A DNA stretch of 34,209 bases from Eremococcus coleocola DSM 15696 (GTDB taxonomy: Bacteria > Bacillota > Bacilli > Lactobacillales > Aerococcaceae), in assembly GCF_000428865.1 (NCBI RefSeq), contig NZ_AUAT01000025.1, positions 1 to 34,209 of the forward strand, given 5' to 3'. Position 1 is the first letter of the stretch, and each line of letters starts with the position of its first letter. Under the pieces are notes generated by a model. That model was not told the origin of the DNA. It worked only from the letters and a program-made list of their open reading frames with translations, and searched no databases. Of this stretch, positions 16,412 through 23,844 are shown in pieces. The translations under genes and the position numbers were made by a program.

Positions 16412-16873
16412 ATGGCAGACAAAAAAGTATATGAAGTTTCAAATGAAGTAGTGGCAACCCTTGGTACCTTATGGACTAAGCTCCACCAATATCATTTCTA
16501 TGTACAAGGCCCTCACTTCTATTCATTACACGTTAAATTTGAAGAAATGTATGATGACATCGCAGAACAATATGATGATCTTGCTGAAATGTTATTAACT
16601 ATGGGTCAAGAACCTGTGGCAACCCAAGCAGAAAACCAAGAATTATCCGTCGTTAAAGAAAACAAAGACGACAAAAATTTAGGTGCCGATGAAATGGTGG
16701 CTAACTTATTAGCAGACTACAAGGCAACTTCTGCAAAAATCCAAGAAGCCATGCATGCAGCTCAAGATGACGATGAATCTTGTCTAGAAGATTTACTAAT
16801 TGAAATCAAAACTTCCGTAGATACTGCTGTGTGGATGTTATCTGCTTACTTAGGAAAAAAAGTAGAAAAATAA
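16412..16873 (+). CDS. dps: Dps family ferritin-like DNA protection protein
   Basis: A 153-aa four-helix-bundle protein that forms dodecamers, oxidises Fe2+ with H2O2 and stores iron. The interface ferroxidase residues are visible: His28 (YHFYVQGPHF), His40 (SLHVKFEEMY), Asp55/56 and Glu59 (QYDDLAEM). The N-terminus lacks a long basic tail, so DNA binding is uncertain. Ribosome binding site AGGAGG (16398-16403) precedes ATG 16412. It is monocistronic and its upstream palindrome suggests peroxide or iron control. Confidence 0.93.
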   Translation: MADKKVYEVSNEVVATLGTLWTKLHQYHFYVQGPHFYSLHVKFEEMYDDIAEQYDDLAEMLLTMGQEPVATQAENQELSVVKENKDDKNLGADEMVANLLADYKATSAKIQEAMHAAQDDDESCLEDLLIEIKTSVDTAVWMLSAYLGKKVEK

Positions 16874-16888
16874 GCAGCAGGCTAAAAG

Positions 16889-17024
16889 TCGAAAATCTTT
16901 GATTTTCGCAAAATGGGCCGATAAGTGACGTTTTTTAGTGGCCCAACAAGTGAGGGACAATCTAAAGTGCTGAGAATCTCTCTTTCAAATCAAGGGACTG
17001 GACATTTTGTTCAGTCCTTTTTTA
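16889..17024 (+). terminator. Terminator of the dps transcript with preceding hairpins
   Basis: The terminator proper is GGACTGGAC/GTTCAGTCC (16995-17017) followed by TTTTTTAG. Between the stop and it, a hairpin CGAAAATC/GATTTTCG (16889-16907) and TGGGCC/GGCCCA arms (about 16914-16946) can also fold. Confidence 0.8.
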
Positions 17025-17052
17025 GTGTAATCATGACTAAAAATAGTAACCG

Positions 17053-17198
17053 TGTGCATTAATCGGTCTAAATGCACAAAAATAGCCACGCGTGTGCATT
17101 GATTAGTCTCAATGCGCAAAATAAAATACGCCTGTGTATTGCGCCATTTCAATACACAAAAAATGTCACCCGTGCGCATTCAACCCTTACAATGCACA
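17053..17198. repeat. Four 26-base hairpins at exact 40-bp spacing
   Basis: Hairpins TGTGCATT...AATGCACA start at 17053, 17093, 17133 and 17173, each exactly 40 bases apart and 26 bases long. Copy 3 reads TGTGTATTG/CAATACACA, changed on both arms so pairing is kept. Copy 2 has a T-G pair. Spacers of 14 bases are A-rich then CG-rich. A related pair lies at 27378-27443. Confidence 0.9.
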
Positions 17199-17291
17199 AA
17201 ACAAGGAAACTTTTCCGTCTATCCCAAGTTTGCCCTAATTTTAATGCATAACTTTATTTACCCGTTTTAAGTCCATTTTAGTTTCACCCCC

Positions 17292-17404
17292 TATAATAAA
17301 ACGATCAACAAAAGTAACTTTCTTCTTCTCTGTCTTTTTCCGACTTTTGTTGAAATAATCAATGAAAACTTGAGCCTTGCACTAACAAGGGCTCAAGTTT
17401 TTTT
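17292..17404 (+). ncRNA. Candidate small RNA with its own promoter element and terminator
   Basis: A consensus -10 TATAAT (17292-17297, poor -35) is followed by a 10-bp arm pair CAACAAAAGT/ACTTTTGTTG (17306-17352). A strong terminator (AACTTGAGC arms with a bulged G, 17367-17397, then T7) ends the unit. No gene lies between this and the dps terminator, so the terminator needs an explanation. An alternative is attenuation ahead of the TetR gene, but the TetR operator lies after it. Confidence 0.4.
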
Positions 17405-17417
17405 GATTGTCTAAAAT

Positions 17418-17436
17418 AAGTGACAAATTGTCACTT
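17418..17436. promoter_or_regulatory. TetR/HrtR-type operator
   Basis: A perfect 19-base palindrome AAGTGACAAATTGTCACTT lies 45 bases before the TetR gene. Its arms TGACA-N3-TGTCA match, as I recall it, the HrtR operator of Lactococcus lactis (ATGACACAGTGTCAT). TTGTCA inside it could act as a -35. The -10 is not clear. Confidence 0.8.
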
Positions 17437-17480
17437 TTGTGGTAAAGTAGTCCCATACTCAAAAAAAGGAGGCCGAAAAA

Positions 17481-18107
17481 ATGGTTGAACAACGTTTTTT
17501 AAACTTAAGTCCTGAAACCCGGGACCGATATACAAACCAACTTTTAGATATTTTCCATAATAAAACCAATGCGGCCATCTCGGTGACTGATATTGTCAAA
17601 GGTCTAGAGATTGCACGCGGATCTTTTTACAAGTATTTCAAGGATATCGATGACGTTTCTGACTACCTGCTCAAGCAGGCTATTGTCCAAATCCATCAAG
17701 ATATTCAAAAACACCTAGACCAGACTGGGGATATTTTTCAAGGGACTCAGGCATACTTACAGGCGGTCGCTGCCTTAGACCCTGAAAGTAAAACTTACAA
17801 ACAACTCCGTTTGATTGGACTCCGTCGCCGCTTACATGCCCCTCATGGCCATCTCGCCATGCAATCTGCCCTAAGCCAGACTGTCCAAAAACTTGGCGCC
17901 CAGGCTAATTGGGCTTTTGATACCAAAGACTACCAAGTCTTCCAAGGCCTTCTTGGCGATTGGGTCATGAATGCGGTTGATAAATTGGTGAGTCAATCCT
18001 GGCCTTTGCCGGCAGTTTTGGACGAGTTAAGTCATCTCCATTTCTGGCTGACCCAATCGGTATATGCAAGACAAGATTCACAAACACAAGAAGGAGGTAG
18101 AAGATGA
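17481..18107 (+). CDS. TetR family repressor, HrtR-like (heme sensor candidate)
   Basis: A 208-aa TetR-type regulator. The HTH covers about residues 33-53 (ISVTDIVKGLEIARGSFYKYF). Its operon encodes an FtsX-type permease and an ATPase in the order R-B-A, as in hrtRBA of Lactococcus lactis, where HrtR binds intracellular heme and derepresses heme efflux. His72 (VQIHQD) coincides with one of the two heme ligands reported for HrtR (His72/His149); no His is at 149, but His119, 122 and 124 are near the ligand-binding core. The palindrome at 17418-17436 also fits. The heme role is an inference; a general drug-responsive TetR is the alternative. Ribosome binding site AAAGGAGG is just upstream. The stop overlaps the next start by 4 bases. 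Confidence 0.85.
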   Translation: MVEQRFLNLSPETRDRYTNQLLDIFHNKTNAAISVTDIVKGLEIARGSFYKYFKDIDDVSDYLLKQAIVQIHQDIQKHLDQTGDIFQGTQAYLQAVAALDPESKTYKQLRLIGLRRRLHAPHGHLAMQSALSQTVQKLGAQANWAFDTKDYQVFQGLLGDWVMNAVDKLVSQSWPLPAVLDELSHLHFWLTQSVYARQDSQTQEGGRR

Positions 18108-19183
18108 AATTAGCTTGGCAAGAGATTCGTTTTAATCTCAAAAAATATGCACTGGTTGAATTTTTACTTTTTATGATGATTTTTATGGTGGTCTTCTTAT
18201 CCGGACTGACTAATGGACTGGGGCGGTGGGTTTCGGCTGGAATTGAAAACCAAACGGCCAACCATTATTTATTGTCATCGGATTCTGAAGGAGTGGTTAC
18301 TTTTTCAGATTTAGAAAATCAAGCGGACTTAGAAAAGTATGACCTTGATTCGGGAGCTGGCCTAACCATTCAACGGTCAGGGGTCACCTTTAATGATGTC
18401 GCTGACAAGCAAGACATCACTTATTTTGTGGTAGATCCAGATAAGTTCTTGGCGCCCCAAACCATTGAAGGTCAAGATCTCAGCCAAGACGCCAAAGGGA
18501 TTGTCCTGAATGAGTCCTTCAAGGCGGACGGCTTAAAAGTAGGGGATACCCTAAAAGATTCAAGTTCTGACCTAGAATTAAAAGTGATTGGTTTTGCTAA
18601 GGATGCTTATTACGGCCATAGCCCGGTCGGCTTCATTAGCCCTGAGATCTTTACTCAAATCCGTCAAAGCAAGCAAAAAGACTATACTTACAGTCCTCAG
18701 ACCTATGCCTTTGAAGACAAAATCGAGGCTGAAGAAAGTCAAGACTTAGTCCTTATGGGCAAGGCTGACCTCATTGAAAAAATACCTGGCTACTCGGCCG
18801 AACAATCTACTTTGAATATGATTCTCTGGGTTCTTTTAGGAGCTTCTGCTGCTATTCTCGGCGTTTTCTTCTATATTATGACCATCCAAAAGACCCGACA
18901 GTTTGGCGTTTTAAAAGCTATCGGTATGACCATGGCTGAGATTTCTCGGATTCAATTTTGGCAAGTCTTTCTCTTAGCCTTAATTGGTGTAGTCTTAGGG
19001 GCTGGTCTGGCCATTGGTTTGGGACAACTCTTACCAGTGACCATGCCTTTCCACTTGAATTACCTCCAAGTGGCCCTAGAATGTTTAGCCTTTATTGCCA
19101 TTACCTTGTTAACCAGCTTGGCTTCCATTCGCCGCATTAGCCAGATTGATCCAGCAAGTATTATTGGAGGGAGTGAAGATTAA
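18104..19183 (+). CDS. ABC transporter permease, HrtB-like (FtsX/MacB fold)
   Basis: A 359-aa permease with one N-terminal membrane helix (~16-38), a large extracellular domain (~40-235) and three C-terminal helices (~241-262, ~283-308, ~318-340). This is the layout of the FtsX/MacB/HrtB family, which moves or extracts substrates at the outer face of the membrane rather than through a channel. KTRQFGVLKAIGMT before helix 3 is the typical cytoplasmic coupling segment. Position between a TetR regulator and an ATPase supports an HrtB-like heme efflux permease, but a lipid or peptide substrate is not excluded. Start overlaps the TetR stop (ATGA), indicating translational coupling. Confidence 0.88.
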   Translation: MKLAWQEIRFNLKKYALVEFLLFMMIFMVVFLSGLTNGLGRWVSAGIENQTANHYLLSSDSEGVVTFSDLENQADLEKYDLDSGAGLTIQRSGVTFNDVADKQDITYFVVDPDKFLAPQTIEGQDLSQDAKGIVLNESFKADGLKVGDTLKDSSSDLELKVIGFAKDAYYGHSPVGFISPEIFTQIRQSKQKDYTYSPQTYAFEDKIEAEESQDLVLMGKADLIEKIPGYSAEQSTLNMILWVLLGASAAILGVFFYIMTIQKTRQFGVLKAIGMTMAEISRIQFWQVFLLALIGVVLGAGLAIGLGQLLPVTMPFHLNYLQVALECLAFIAITLLTSLASIRRISQIDPASIIGGSED

Positions 19184-19893
19184 TGAATGTCTTAGAATTA
19201 AAACATATTTCCAAAGCCTATCCTGACGGTCAAAATCAACACACCGTCTTAGATGATATAAACTTAGAGGTGGAAGCTGGTCAGTTTATTGCCATAGTCG
19301 GCCCATCAGGGTCAGGTAAATCAACCTTCCTATCCATCGCCGGCATGCTTTTATCAGCCGATGAAGGTCAAGTTATTCTAGGCGGCCAAGATTATGGAAA
19401 AGCTAAGCAAGCTGAATGGACCCAAGTCCGCCGCAATCAAATCGGATTTATCTTCCAATCCCATGAACTGATTCCTTATCTGAAAGTTATGGACCAATTG
19501 GAGTTAGTAGCCCAAATGAAAGAAGCTAGTCCGAATAAAAAACAAATCAAGGCCGATATCCAAGATCTTTTGAAAGACTTGGGTATGGAAGGGGAAGCAA
19601 AAAAATATCCCCACCAATTATCAGGCGGCCAAAAGCAAAGGGTAGCCATTGCCCGAGCCTTTCTAGGCCAACCCCAATTAATTCTAGCAGACGAACCGAC
19701 TGCCAGCCTCGACGGTGATCGGGGGCATCAAATTGCAGAATTAATTCGTAAAGAAGTCAAAAGTCGGGGCACTGCCGCAGTCATGGTGACCCATGATGAA
19801 CGGATTCTCCATCTAGTTGACCGGGTCTATCATTTAGAAGGGGGTCAATTAGTGGCCTTAAGAGACCAAGCTCAAGCACAACCCAGTAATTAA
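19183..19893 (+). CDS. ABC transporter ATPase, HrtA-like (LolD/MacB class)
   Basis: A 236-aa ATPase. Walker A GPSGSGKST is at 40-48, the signature LSGGQ at 146-150, Walker B ILADEP with Asp170/Glu171, and switch His204 in VTHDE. All catalytic residues are intact. The FIFQSHELIPYLKV Q-loop region is typical of the MacB/LolD/HrtA class that drives FtsX-type permeases. It starts on the last base of the permease gene (TAATG-type overlap), so the two are translated together. It completes the putative heme efflux operon. No clear terminator follows. Confidence 0.92.
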   Translation: MNVLELKHISKAYPDGQNQHTVLDDINLEVEAGQFIAIVGPSGSGKSTFLSIAGMLLSADEGQVILGGQDYGKAKQAEWTQVRRNQIGFIFQSHELIPYLKVMDQLELVAQMKEASPNKKQIKADIQDLLKDLGMEGEAKKYPHQLSGGQKQRVAIARAFLGQPQLILADEPTASLDGDRGHQIAELIRKEVKSRGTAAVMVTHDERILHLVDRVYHLEGGQLVALRDQAQAQPSN

Positions 19894-19948
19894 GCATAGA
19901 TGATTTTTTTCGAAACCTCAGCCTAAGCTAGAAATTTCCTAAAAAAAA

Positions 19949-19977
19949 TTAGTCAGCCTGTCTCAGTCTGTTATAAT
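19949..19977 (+). promoter_or_regulatory. Promoter of the ClC gene
   Basis: A -10 TATAAT (19972-19977) is preceded at 17 bases by a weak -35 TTAGTC (19949-19954). Confidence 0.55.
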
Positions 19978-20014
19978 AGGAAAAGTAACTATGATTGAAA
20001 GAAGGTCTAGATAG

Positions 20015-21574
20015 GTGCACGATTCAGAAAAATCGCATTTTAATTATCAAATTATCTTGGATTCCATCCTCGTCGGTCTGGTCGCAGGTTGTGGTGCCGT
20101 GGGTTATCGTTATCTCCTAGGATATGCCAGCCAAGCCTCTGGCTGGATGTACAGCCATCTTGATATCTACGGGATTCTAGCAGTGATTGCCTTCCTCTTG
20201 CTGTCAGCCTGGATTACCTATAAGCTCTTGGTTTGGGCGCCTTATTCTGGTGGGTCTGGAATCCCCCAAGTGATGGGTGAATTCTCAGGACTCATGAACA
20301 TGCAGGCCGGTAAAATTGTGGTCTCCAAGTATGTAGGTGGGCTTTTGTCCATGCTCGCTGGCATGTCTTTAGGAAGGGAAGGCCCATCTATCCAAATTGG
20401 TTCAGCCTTAGGAAAAATGACTTCCAGTTACCTGAAACGGGATTTAACCAAGGAGCGGATTTTAATTACGGCGGGTGCAGCAGCCGGGTTGGCCTCTGCA
20501 TTTAATGCCCCGATTGCGGCGACTTTATTCGTCATGGAAGAAGTCCATAAGAATATCGGCACGCGGATTCTGTTGCCAGCGCTCTTGGCTTCCTTGACCT
20601 CTGACTTTATTTCTAAATTGGTCTTTGGTATGGATCCGTCCTTCCATATCCGGGTGCAAGAAGCTATGCCGTGGCAAGATTATGGCTATCTGATTGGCCT
20701 TGGTCTGGTAACAGCTGTAGTAGGATATTGTTTCTCTCAATTGCTCTTGTCCTTACAGACTTTGAATAAACGTTTTATTCCCAATATCTGGCTCCGGGTT
20801 ACCCTGGGTTTCTTGGTGGCCGGGTTGACAGGCTATTTCTTATTTAATTTGACGGGATCTGGCCATGATAAGGTTGTTGAACTCTTAAACCAACCGGCTG
20901 GGCTCCAATTTCTCGTTTTATTCTTAGCCGGCAAACTAATTTATACCTGTATTTGTTATGATTCCGGTGTGCCAGGCGGCATTTTCTTACCTGTCCTTGT
21001 CCTTGGTGCCTTATCAGGTATGGTTTATTTTCAAGGACTGACATCTCTAGGCCTTGATGTGGACCCCTTTATGAGACACTTTGTTATTTTCGGGATGGCA
21101 GGGATTCTGACCGCTGTGGTTCGGTCACCGATTACTTCGATTCTTTTGGTGTCTGAAATGACGGGTTCATTAAGTCATATCTTGTCGATTGCCATAGTGG
21201 CGGCGGTGGCTTACCTAGCTACTGAAGTCGTGGAACTTAAACCAATTTATGATTCACTTTATGAACGGATGTTTGATAATGTTAAGGCCATTAATTTATC
21301 TCCAGAAAAAGTAACCCTCCAATATGTGGTGCCTGCTTTTTCTGACCTGGTCGGCATGGAAATTAAAGACATGGCCCTACCAGAAGATGCCTTAATTATC
21401 GACCTTGTCCGGTCTGAAGTCTCCTTGATTCCGAGAGGACGAACCCGACTCGCTGGTTTAGACCAATTAACAATCATGTGTAATTTGGCCTCAGCTGGTC
21501 AAGTGCGGGACTATTTCCGTCGTCTAGGCGACGATGCCGGTCCGGCTCAAAGTAGTCGAGAGGACTTGGAATAG
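20015..21574 (+). CDS. ClC family chloride/proton antiporter with C-terminal TrkA-C domain
   Basis: A 519-aa membrane protein. The chloride-path motifs are GSGIPQ (80-85), GREGPS (120-125, with gating Glu122) and GIFLP. A Glu pair in FVMEEVH (175-176) corresponds to the internal proton glutamate of E. coli ClC, so a Cl-/H+ antiporter is more likely than a channel. GREGP argues against the fluoride-exporting subclass. A soluble tail (~430-505) resembles a TrkA-C (RCK_C) domain, which often senses small ligands. The start is GTG 20015 with a weak AAGGT; the nearby ATG 19991 opens only seven codons. Such proteins help in acid tolerance and charge balance. Single gene with its own terminator. Confidence 0.92.
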   Translation: MHDSEKSHFNYQIILDSILVGLVAGCGAVGYRYLLGYASQASGWMYSHLDIYGILAVIAFLLLSAWITYKLLVWAPYSGGSGIPQVMGEFSGLMNMQAGKIVVSKYVGGLLSMLAGMSLGREGPSIQIGSALGKMTSSYLKRDLTKERILITAGAAAGLASAFNAPIAATLFVMEEVHKNIGTRILLPALLASLTSDFISKLVFGMDPSFHIRVQEAMPWQDYGYLIGLGLVTAVVGYCFSQLLLSLQTLNKRFIPNIWLRVTLGFLVAGLTGYFLFNLTGSGHDKVVELLNQPAGLQFLVLFLAGKLIYTCICYDSGVPGGIFLPVLVLGALSGMVYFQGLTSLGLDVDPFMRHFVIFGMAGILTAVVRSPITSILLVSEMTGSLSHILSIAIVAAVAYLATEVVELKPIYDSLYERMFDNVKAINLSPEKVTLQYVVPAFSDLVGMEIKDMALPEDALIIDLVRSEVSLIPRGRTRLAGLDQLTIMCNLASAGQVRDYFRRLGDDAGPAQSSREDLE

Positions 21575-21621
21575 GGGTTCATTAAAGGCAACGATTATAT
21601 AGATCCTGATTAAGATAAAAA

Positions 21622-21658
21622 AGAGCTTGGACAAGAAACTTTTGCCCGAGCTCTTTTT
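21622..21658 (+). terminator. Terminator of the ClC gene
   Basis: A 9-bp stem (one T-G pair) AGAGCTTGG/CCGAGCTCT, followed by TTTTTAT. Confidence 0.9.
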
Positions 21659-21760
21659 ATAAGCCTTACTTGGCTGTAGAAAGGGTCCCAAATACTCTGA
21701 CAGCCGCCTATAAGACTTCTATTAGAAGAAGTCTCTGGTATCTATGGCATTGCAAAAAAT

Positions 21761-21794
21761 AAAAAAACGACGAGTCCAAACTCGTCGTTTTTTA
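21761..21794. terminator. Bidirectional hairpin terminator without an obvious gene
   Basis: A perfect stem AACGACGAGT/ACTCGTCGTT with loop CCAA, flanked by seven A and T6, can stop transcription on both strands. No gene lies between it and the ClC terminator 100 bases upstream. The rest of 21575-21892 shows a small AGACTTCT/AGAAGTCT hairpin near 21714-21736 but nothing else. Confidence 0.8.
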
Positions 21795-21892
21795 TGTGTG
21801 CTTTATTGAGTCTCAGCTTGTGTCTTACTTGAACTTACAGGGAGGACTTTTTATACTAAATGAAGAGACCTCAAGAGAGAAAGGAAGATTTT

Positions 21893-22677
21893 ATGACTGA
21901 TTATCAAATTCCTCAAGTTTGGGAGTGGGACCAAGCTAATGATGACCTAGCTGGCAACCGTCCAACCGCGGGCGCTCGGTTTGACCAAAGCTTGCCTGTC
22001 GGTCAAGGCGATTTACAAATTTATTCGTTGGGAACACCCAACGGCATCAAGGTGGCTATTATGGTCCAAGAACTACTTGCCCTAGGTAAAATAAGTGACC
22101 AAGATTATGACTTGTTTAAAATCAAAATAGGTGAGGGCGACCAATTTGGGTCTGACTTTGTGGCCATCAATCCTAATTCTAAAATTCCAGCCATGGTTGA
22201 CCGTAGCCAGACACCCGCTTTGCCTATTTTTGAATCGGGATCAATTTTGCTATATTTAGCAGAAAAATATCAAGCCTTATTGCCTGATGACCTAACTGGA
22301 CGGACGCAGACCTTAAATTGGGTCTTCTGGCAAACAGGAACGGGTCCTTATGTGGGCGGTGGCTTTGGTCATTTCTTCCATTACGCACCGACACCACAGA
22401 AATATCCGATTGACCGTTTTACTATGGAAACCAAACGCCAATTGGATTTATTAGACCAATGGCTTGGCGATCATGCCTATATGGTAGGGGAAAACTATAC
22501 CATTGCGGATATTATGATTTGGTCTTGGTATGGCCAATTAATCAAGGATGATTTATACGAAGGTGCGGCCCAATTTCTTGCAGCCGACACTTATAAAAAT
22601 CTAGGGACTTGGGCGGATAAAATGCGGCCCGGCCCGCTGTTCAAGCCGCTTTAGAGATGGAATATCAGGAAATCTAA
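21893..22677 (+). pseudogene. YghU-like glutathione S-transferase, frameshifted near the C-terminus
   Basis: A thioredoxin-fold plus helical GST of the YghU (nu) class. SLGTPNGIKVAIMVQELLAL, NPNSKIPAMVD and FESGSILLYLAEKY form the glutathione site; GGGFGHFFHYAP and ENYTIADIMIWSWY are typical of the helical domain. As read, the protein ends at 22654 after MRPGPLFKPL. Adding one base after ATG at ~22624 continues as ARPAVQAALEMEYQEI to a stop at 22675-22677, which is the expected GST ending and leaves one base before the next gene. Full length would be 261 aa instead of 253. The enzyme may still work. ATG 21893 was preferred over 21860 because AAGGAA (21881-21886) is correctly spaced. Confidence 0.85.
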
Positions 22678-22678
22678 G

Positions 22679-22984
22679 ATGGCACAATTAAACGAAGACT
22701 TAGCCTTTGAAGTGCTGGCAGTAGTTAGTGAAATACCACGGGGTAAGGTGGCCACCTATGGTCAGATTGCTCGCTTAATCGGCCAGCCCAACCAGGCCCG
22801 CCTCGTTGGCAAAATTCTGAGTCGGGCTGAATATTTCGGTGACTATCCCTGTCATCGGGTCGTCAACCAGGCCGGTCGCTTAGTACCCGGTTGGGCCGAC
22901 CAAGCTTGGCTTTTGCAGGCAGAAGGGATCCCATTTAAGAAAAAAGGCTACGTTGATATGGCTGCTGCCCAATGGGAAGACTAA
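22679..22984 (+). CDS. MGMT-fold protein, DNA-binding domain only, with active-site Cys
   Basis: A 101-aa protein matching only the C-terminal half of O6-methylguanine-DNA methyltransferase. VSEIPRGKVATYGQIARLIG is the winged HTH and PCHRVVNQAGRL contains the alkyl-acceptor Cys58. Small MGMT-like proteins (ATL) usually have Trp in place of this Cys and act as damage flags; here the Cys remains, so methyl transfer is possible. The normal N-terminal domain is absent. It begins one base after the repaired end of the GST gene with AGGAAA upstream, so the two are probably co-transcribed as a detoxification or alkylation-damage unit. Confidence 0.85.
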   Translation: MAQLNEDLAFEVLAVVSEIPRGKVATYGQIARLIGQPNQARLVGKILSRAEYFGDYPCHRVVNQAGRLVPGWADQAWLLQAEGIPFKKKGYVDMAAAQWED

Positions 22985-22998
22985 TTATGTGATAGGTG

Positions 22999-23072
22999 GG
23001 TGTCGGAAGTGGTCCGACACTTCAATTTAATTTGATAATGAGGAAAGCCCTAGCCGTATCGGCCAGGGCTTT
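22999..23072. terminator. Two hairpins between convergent genes
   Basis: GTGTCGGA/TCCGACAC (about 23001-23021) follows the MGMT-like gene. AAAGCCCTAGCCG/CGGCCAGGGCTTT (23043-23071, one mismatch) sits between the convergent ends and could serve both strands. Neither has a long T tract on the plus strand. Confidence 0.6.
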
Positions 23073-23073
23073 A

Positions 23074-23393
23074 TTAAATCAATCCCCACTCTCGGTAAAG
23101 CTGGTCGACGCGGTGAGTGCAGTTTAAAGTTCGTTCAGCAGACATAATCGGACTTTCAATCAAGCCTTGGTCTAAGCAAGTATTAAAGTAGTCAATTTCA
23201 TAGACGAAATCATTGGTCGTCGCATAGTGATAGTCCCCATAGGCGGTTTGGATTCCTAAGTTTTGGACCATCGCTTGAGCCCGAAGTAAAGACCGAGAGG
23301 AGAGGGCTTGTCCTGACCGGACTTAGACACCAAAAGCCTTTGATAAAAGCGGGGCAAAATCGAAGCGGTTGAAACCATTCCGTATTGGTACAT
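23074..23393 (-). pseudogene. Gfo/Idh/MocA oxidoreductase remnant with internal deletion
   Basis: Read on the minus strand from ATG 23393 (AAGGAAG ribosome binding site upstream), the N-terminal YQYGMVSTASILPRF matches the Rossmann start of Gfo/Idh/MocA dehydrogenases. After a frame change and a stop (near 23327), SSRSLLRAQAMVQNLGIQTA follows, then directly FVYEIDYFNTCLDQGL and ESPIMSAERTLNCTHRVDQL, the family C-terminus. About 230 residues of the middle are missing, so the ends appear joined by a deletion. At only 320 bases it cannot encode a working enzyme. The substrate of the ancestor is unknown. Confidence 0.75.
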
Positions 23394-23844
23394 ATACTGT
23401 CTTCCTTTCAAATTGGGGCATTAATAGGAGCGTCTAGTCGTCAATTCTTAAAAATTAGCCTCAACGAGTAAACAGACCTAGTTCTCTAAAGAAAATTTAT
23501 TAAGCTAGCTTGGTAAAATTCAGGGACTTAGCCCTAAGGAGTGCCTAGCCCAAAAGTCCAAAAATTAATCTTATTAAGTCCATTTGACCATGATTTTTTG
23601 CTAGGTAATAAGCTGTCCTTACTCTCTGTAACAATCGTAATATTAATGTGACATTCTGTTTGTAAAGCTAAAAAAATGATAACCTTTAAACCACTGTTAA
23701 ATAAAGGTTTTAGAAGTGATAAATCGACAAAATAACACTTTATATTTGTGTAGTCTGAGCGTATCATTTAGAAATGTTACAAAACTATGTTATGATGTAA
23801 TCAAGAATTCTTAATAAATAAAAAACAAAGGAGGACAAGCAAGG
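23394..23844. promoter_or_regulatory. Intergenic region and promoter of the AmaP-Asp23 operon
   Basis: No gene is supported. An 8-bp hairpin AACCTTTA/TAAAGGTT spans 23681-23709. A promoter with -35 TTAGAA (23768-23773) and -10 TATGAT (23791-23796), 17 bases apart, precedes AmaP. The ribosome binding site AAAGGAGG is near 23828. Confidence 0.5.

Noticed and set aside
17053-17198. CRISPR array or terminators
   Set aside because: The repeated part is a hairpin with only 14-base A-rich spacers, there are no cas genes, and no T tracts follow the stems.
21860-21892. Upstream ATG start for the GST gene
   Set aside because: Its ribosome binding site is too far away, and the YghU family begins near the second ATG.
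23534-23767. 77-residue minus-strand open frame
   Set aside because: AT-rich region with no family pattern and no clear ribosome binding site; overlaps the AmaP promoter region.
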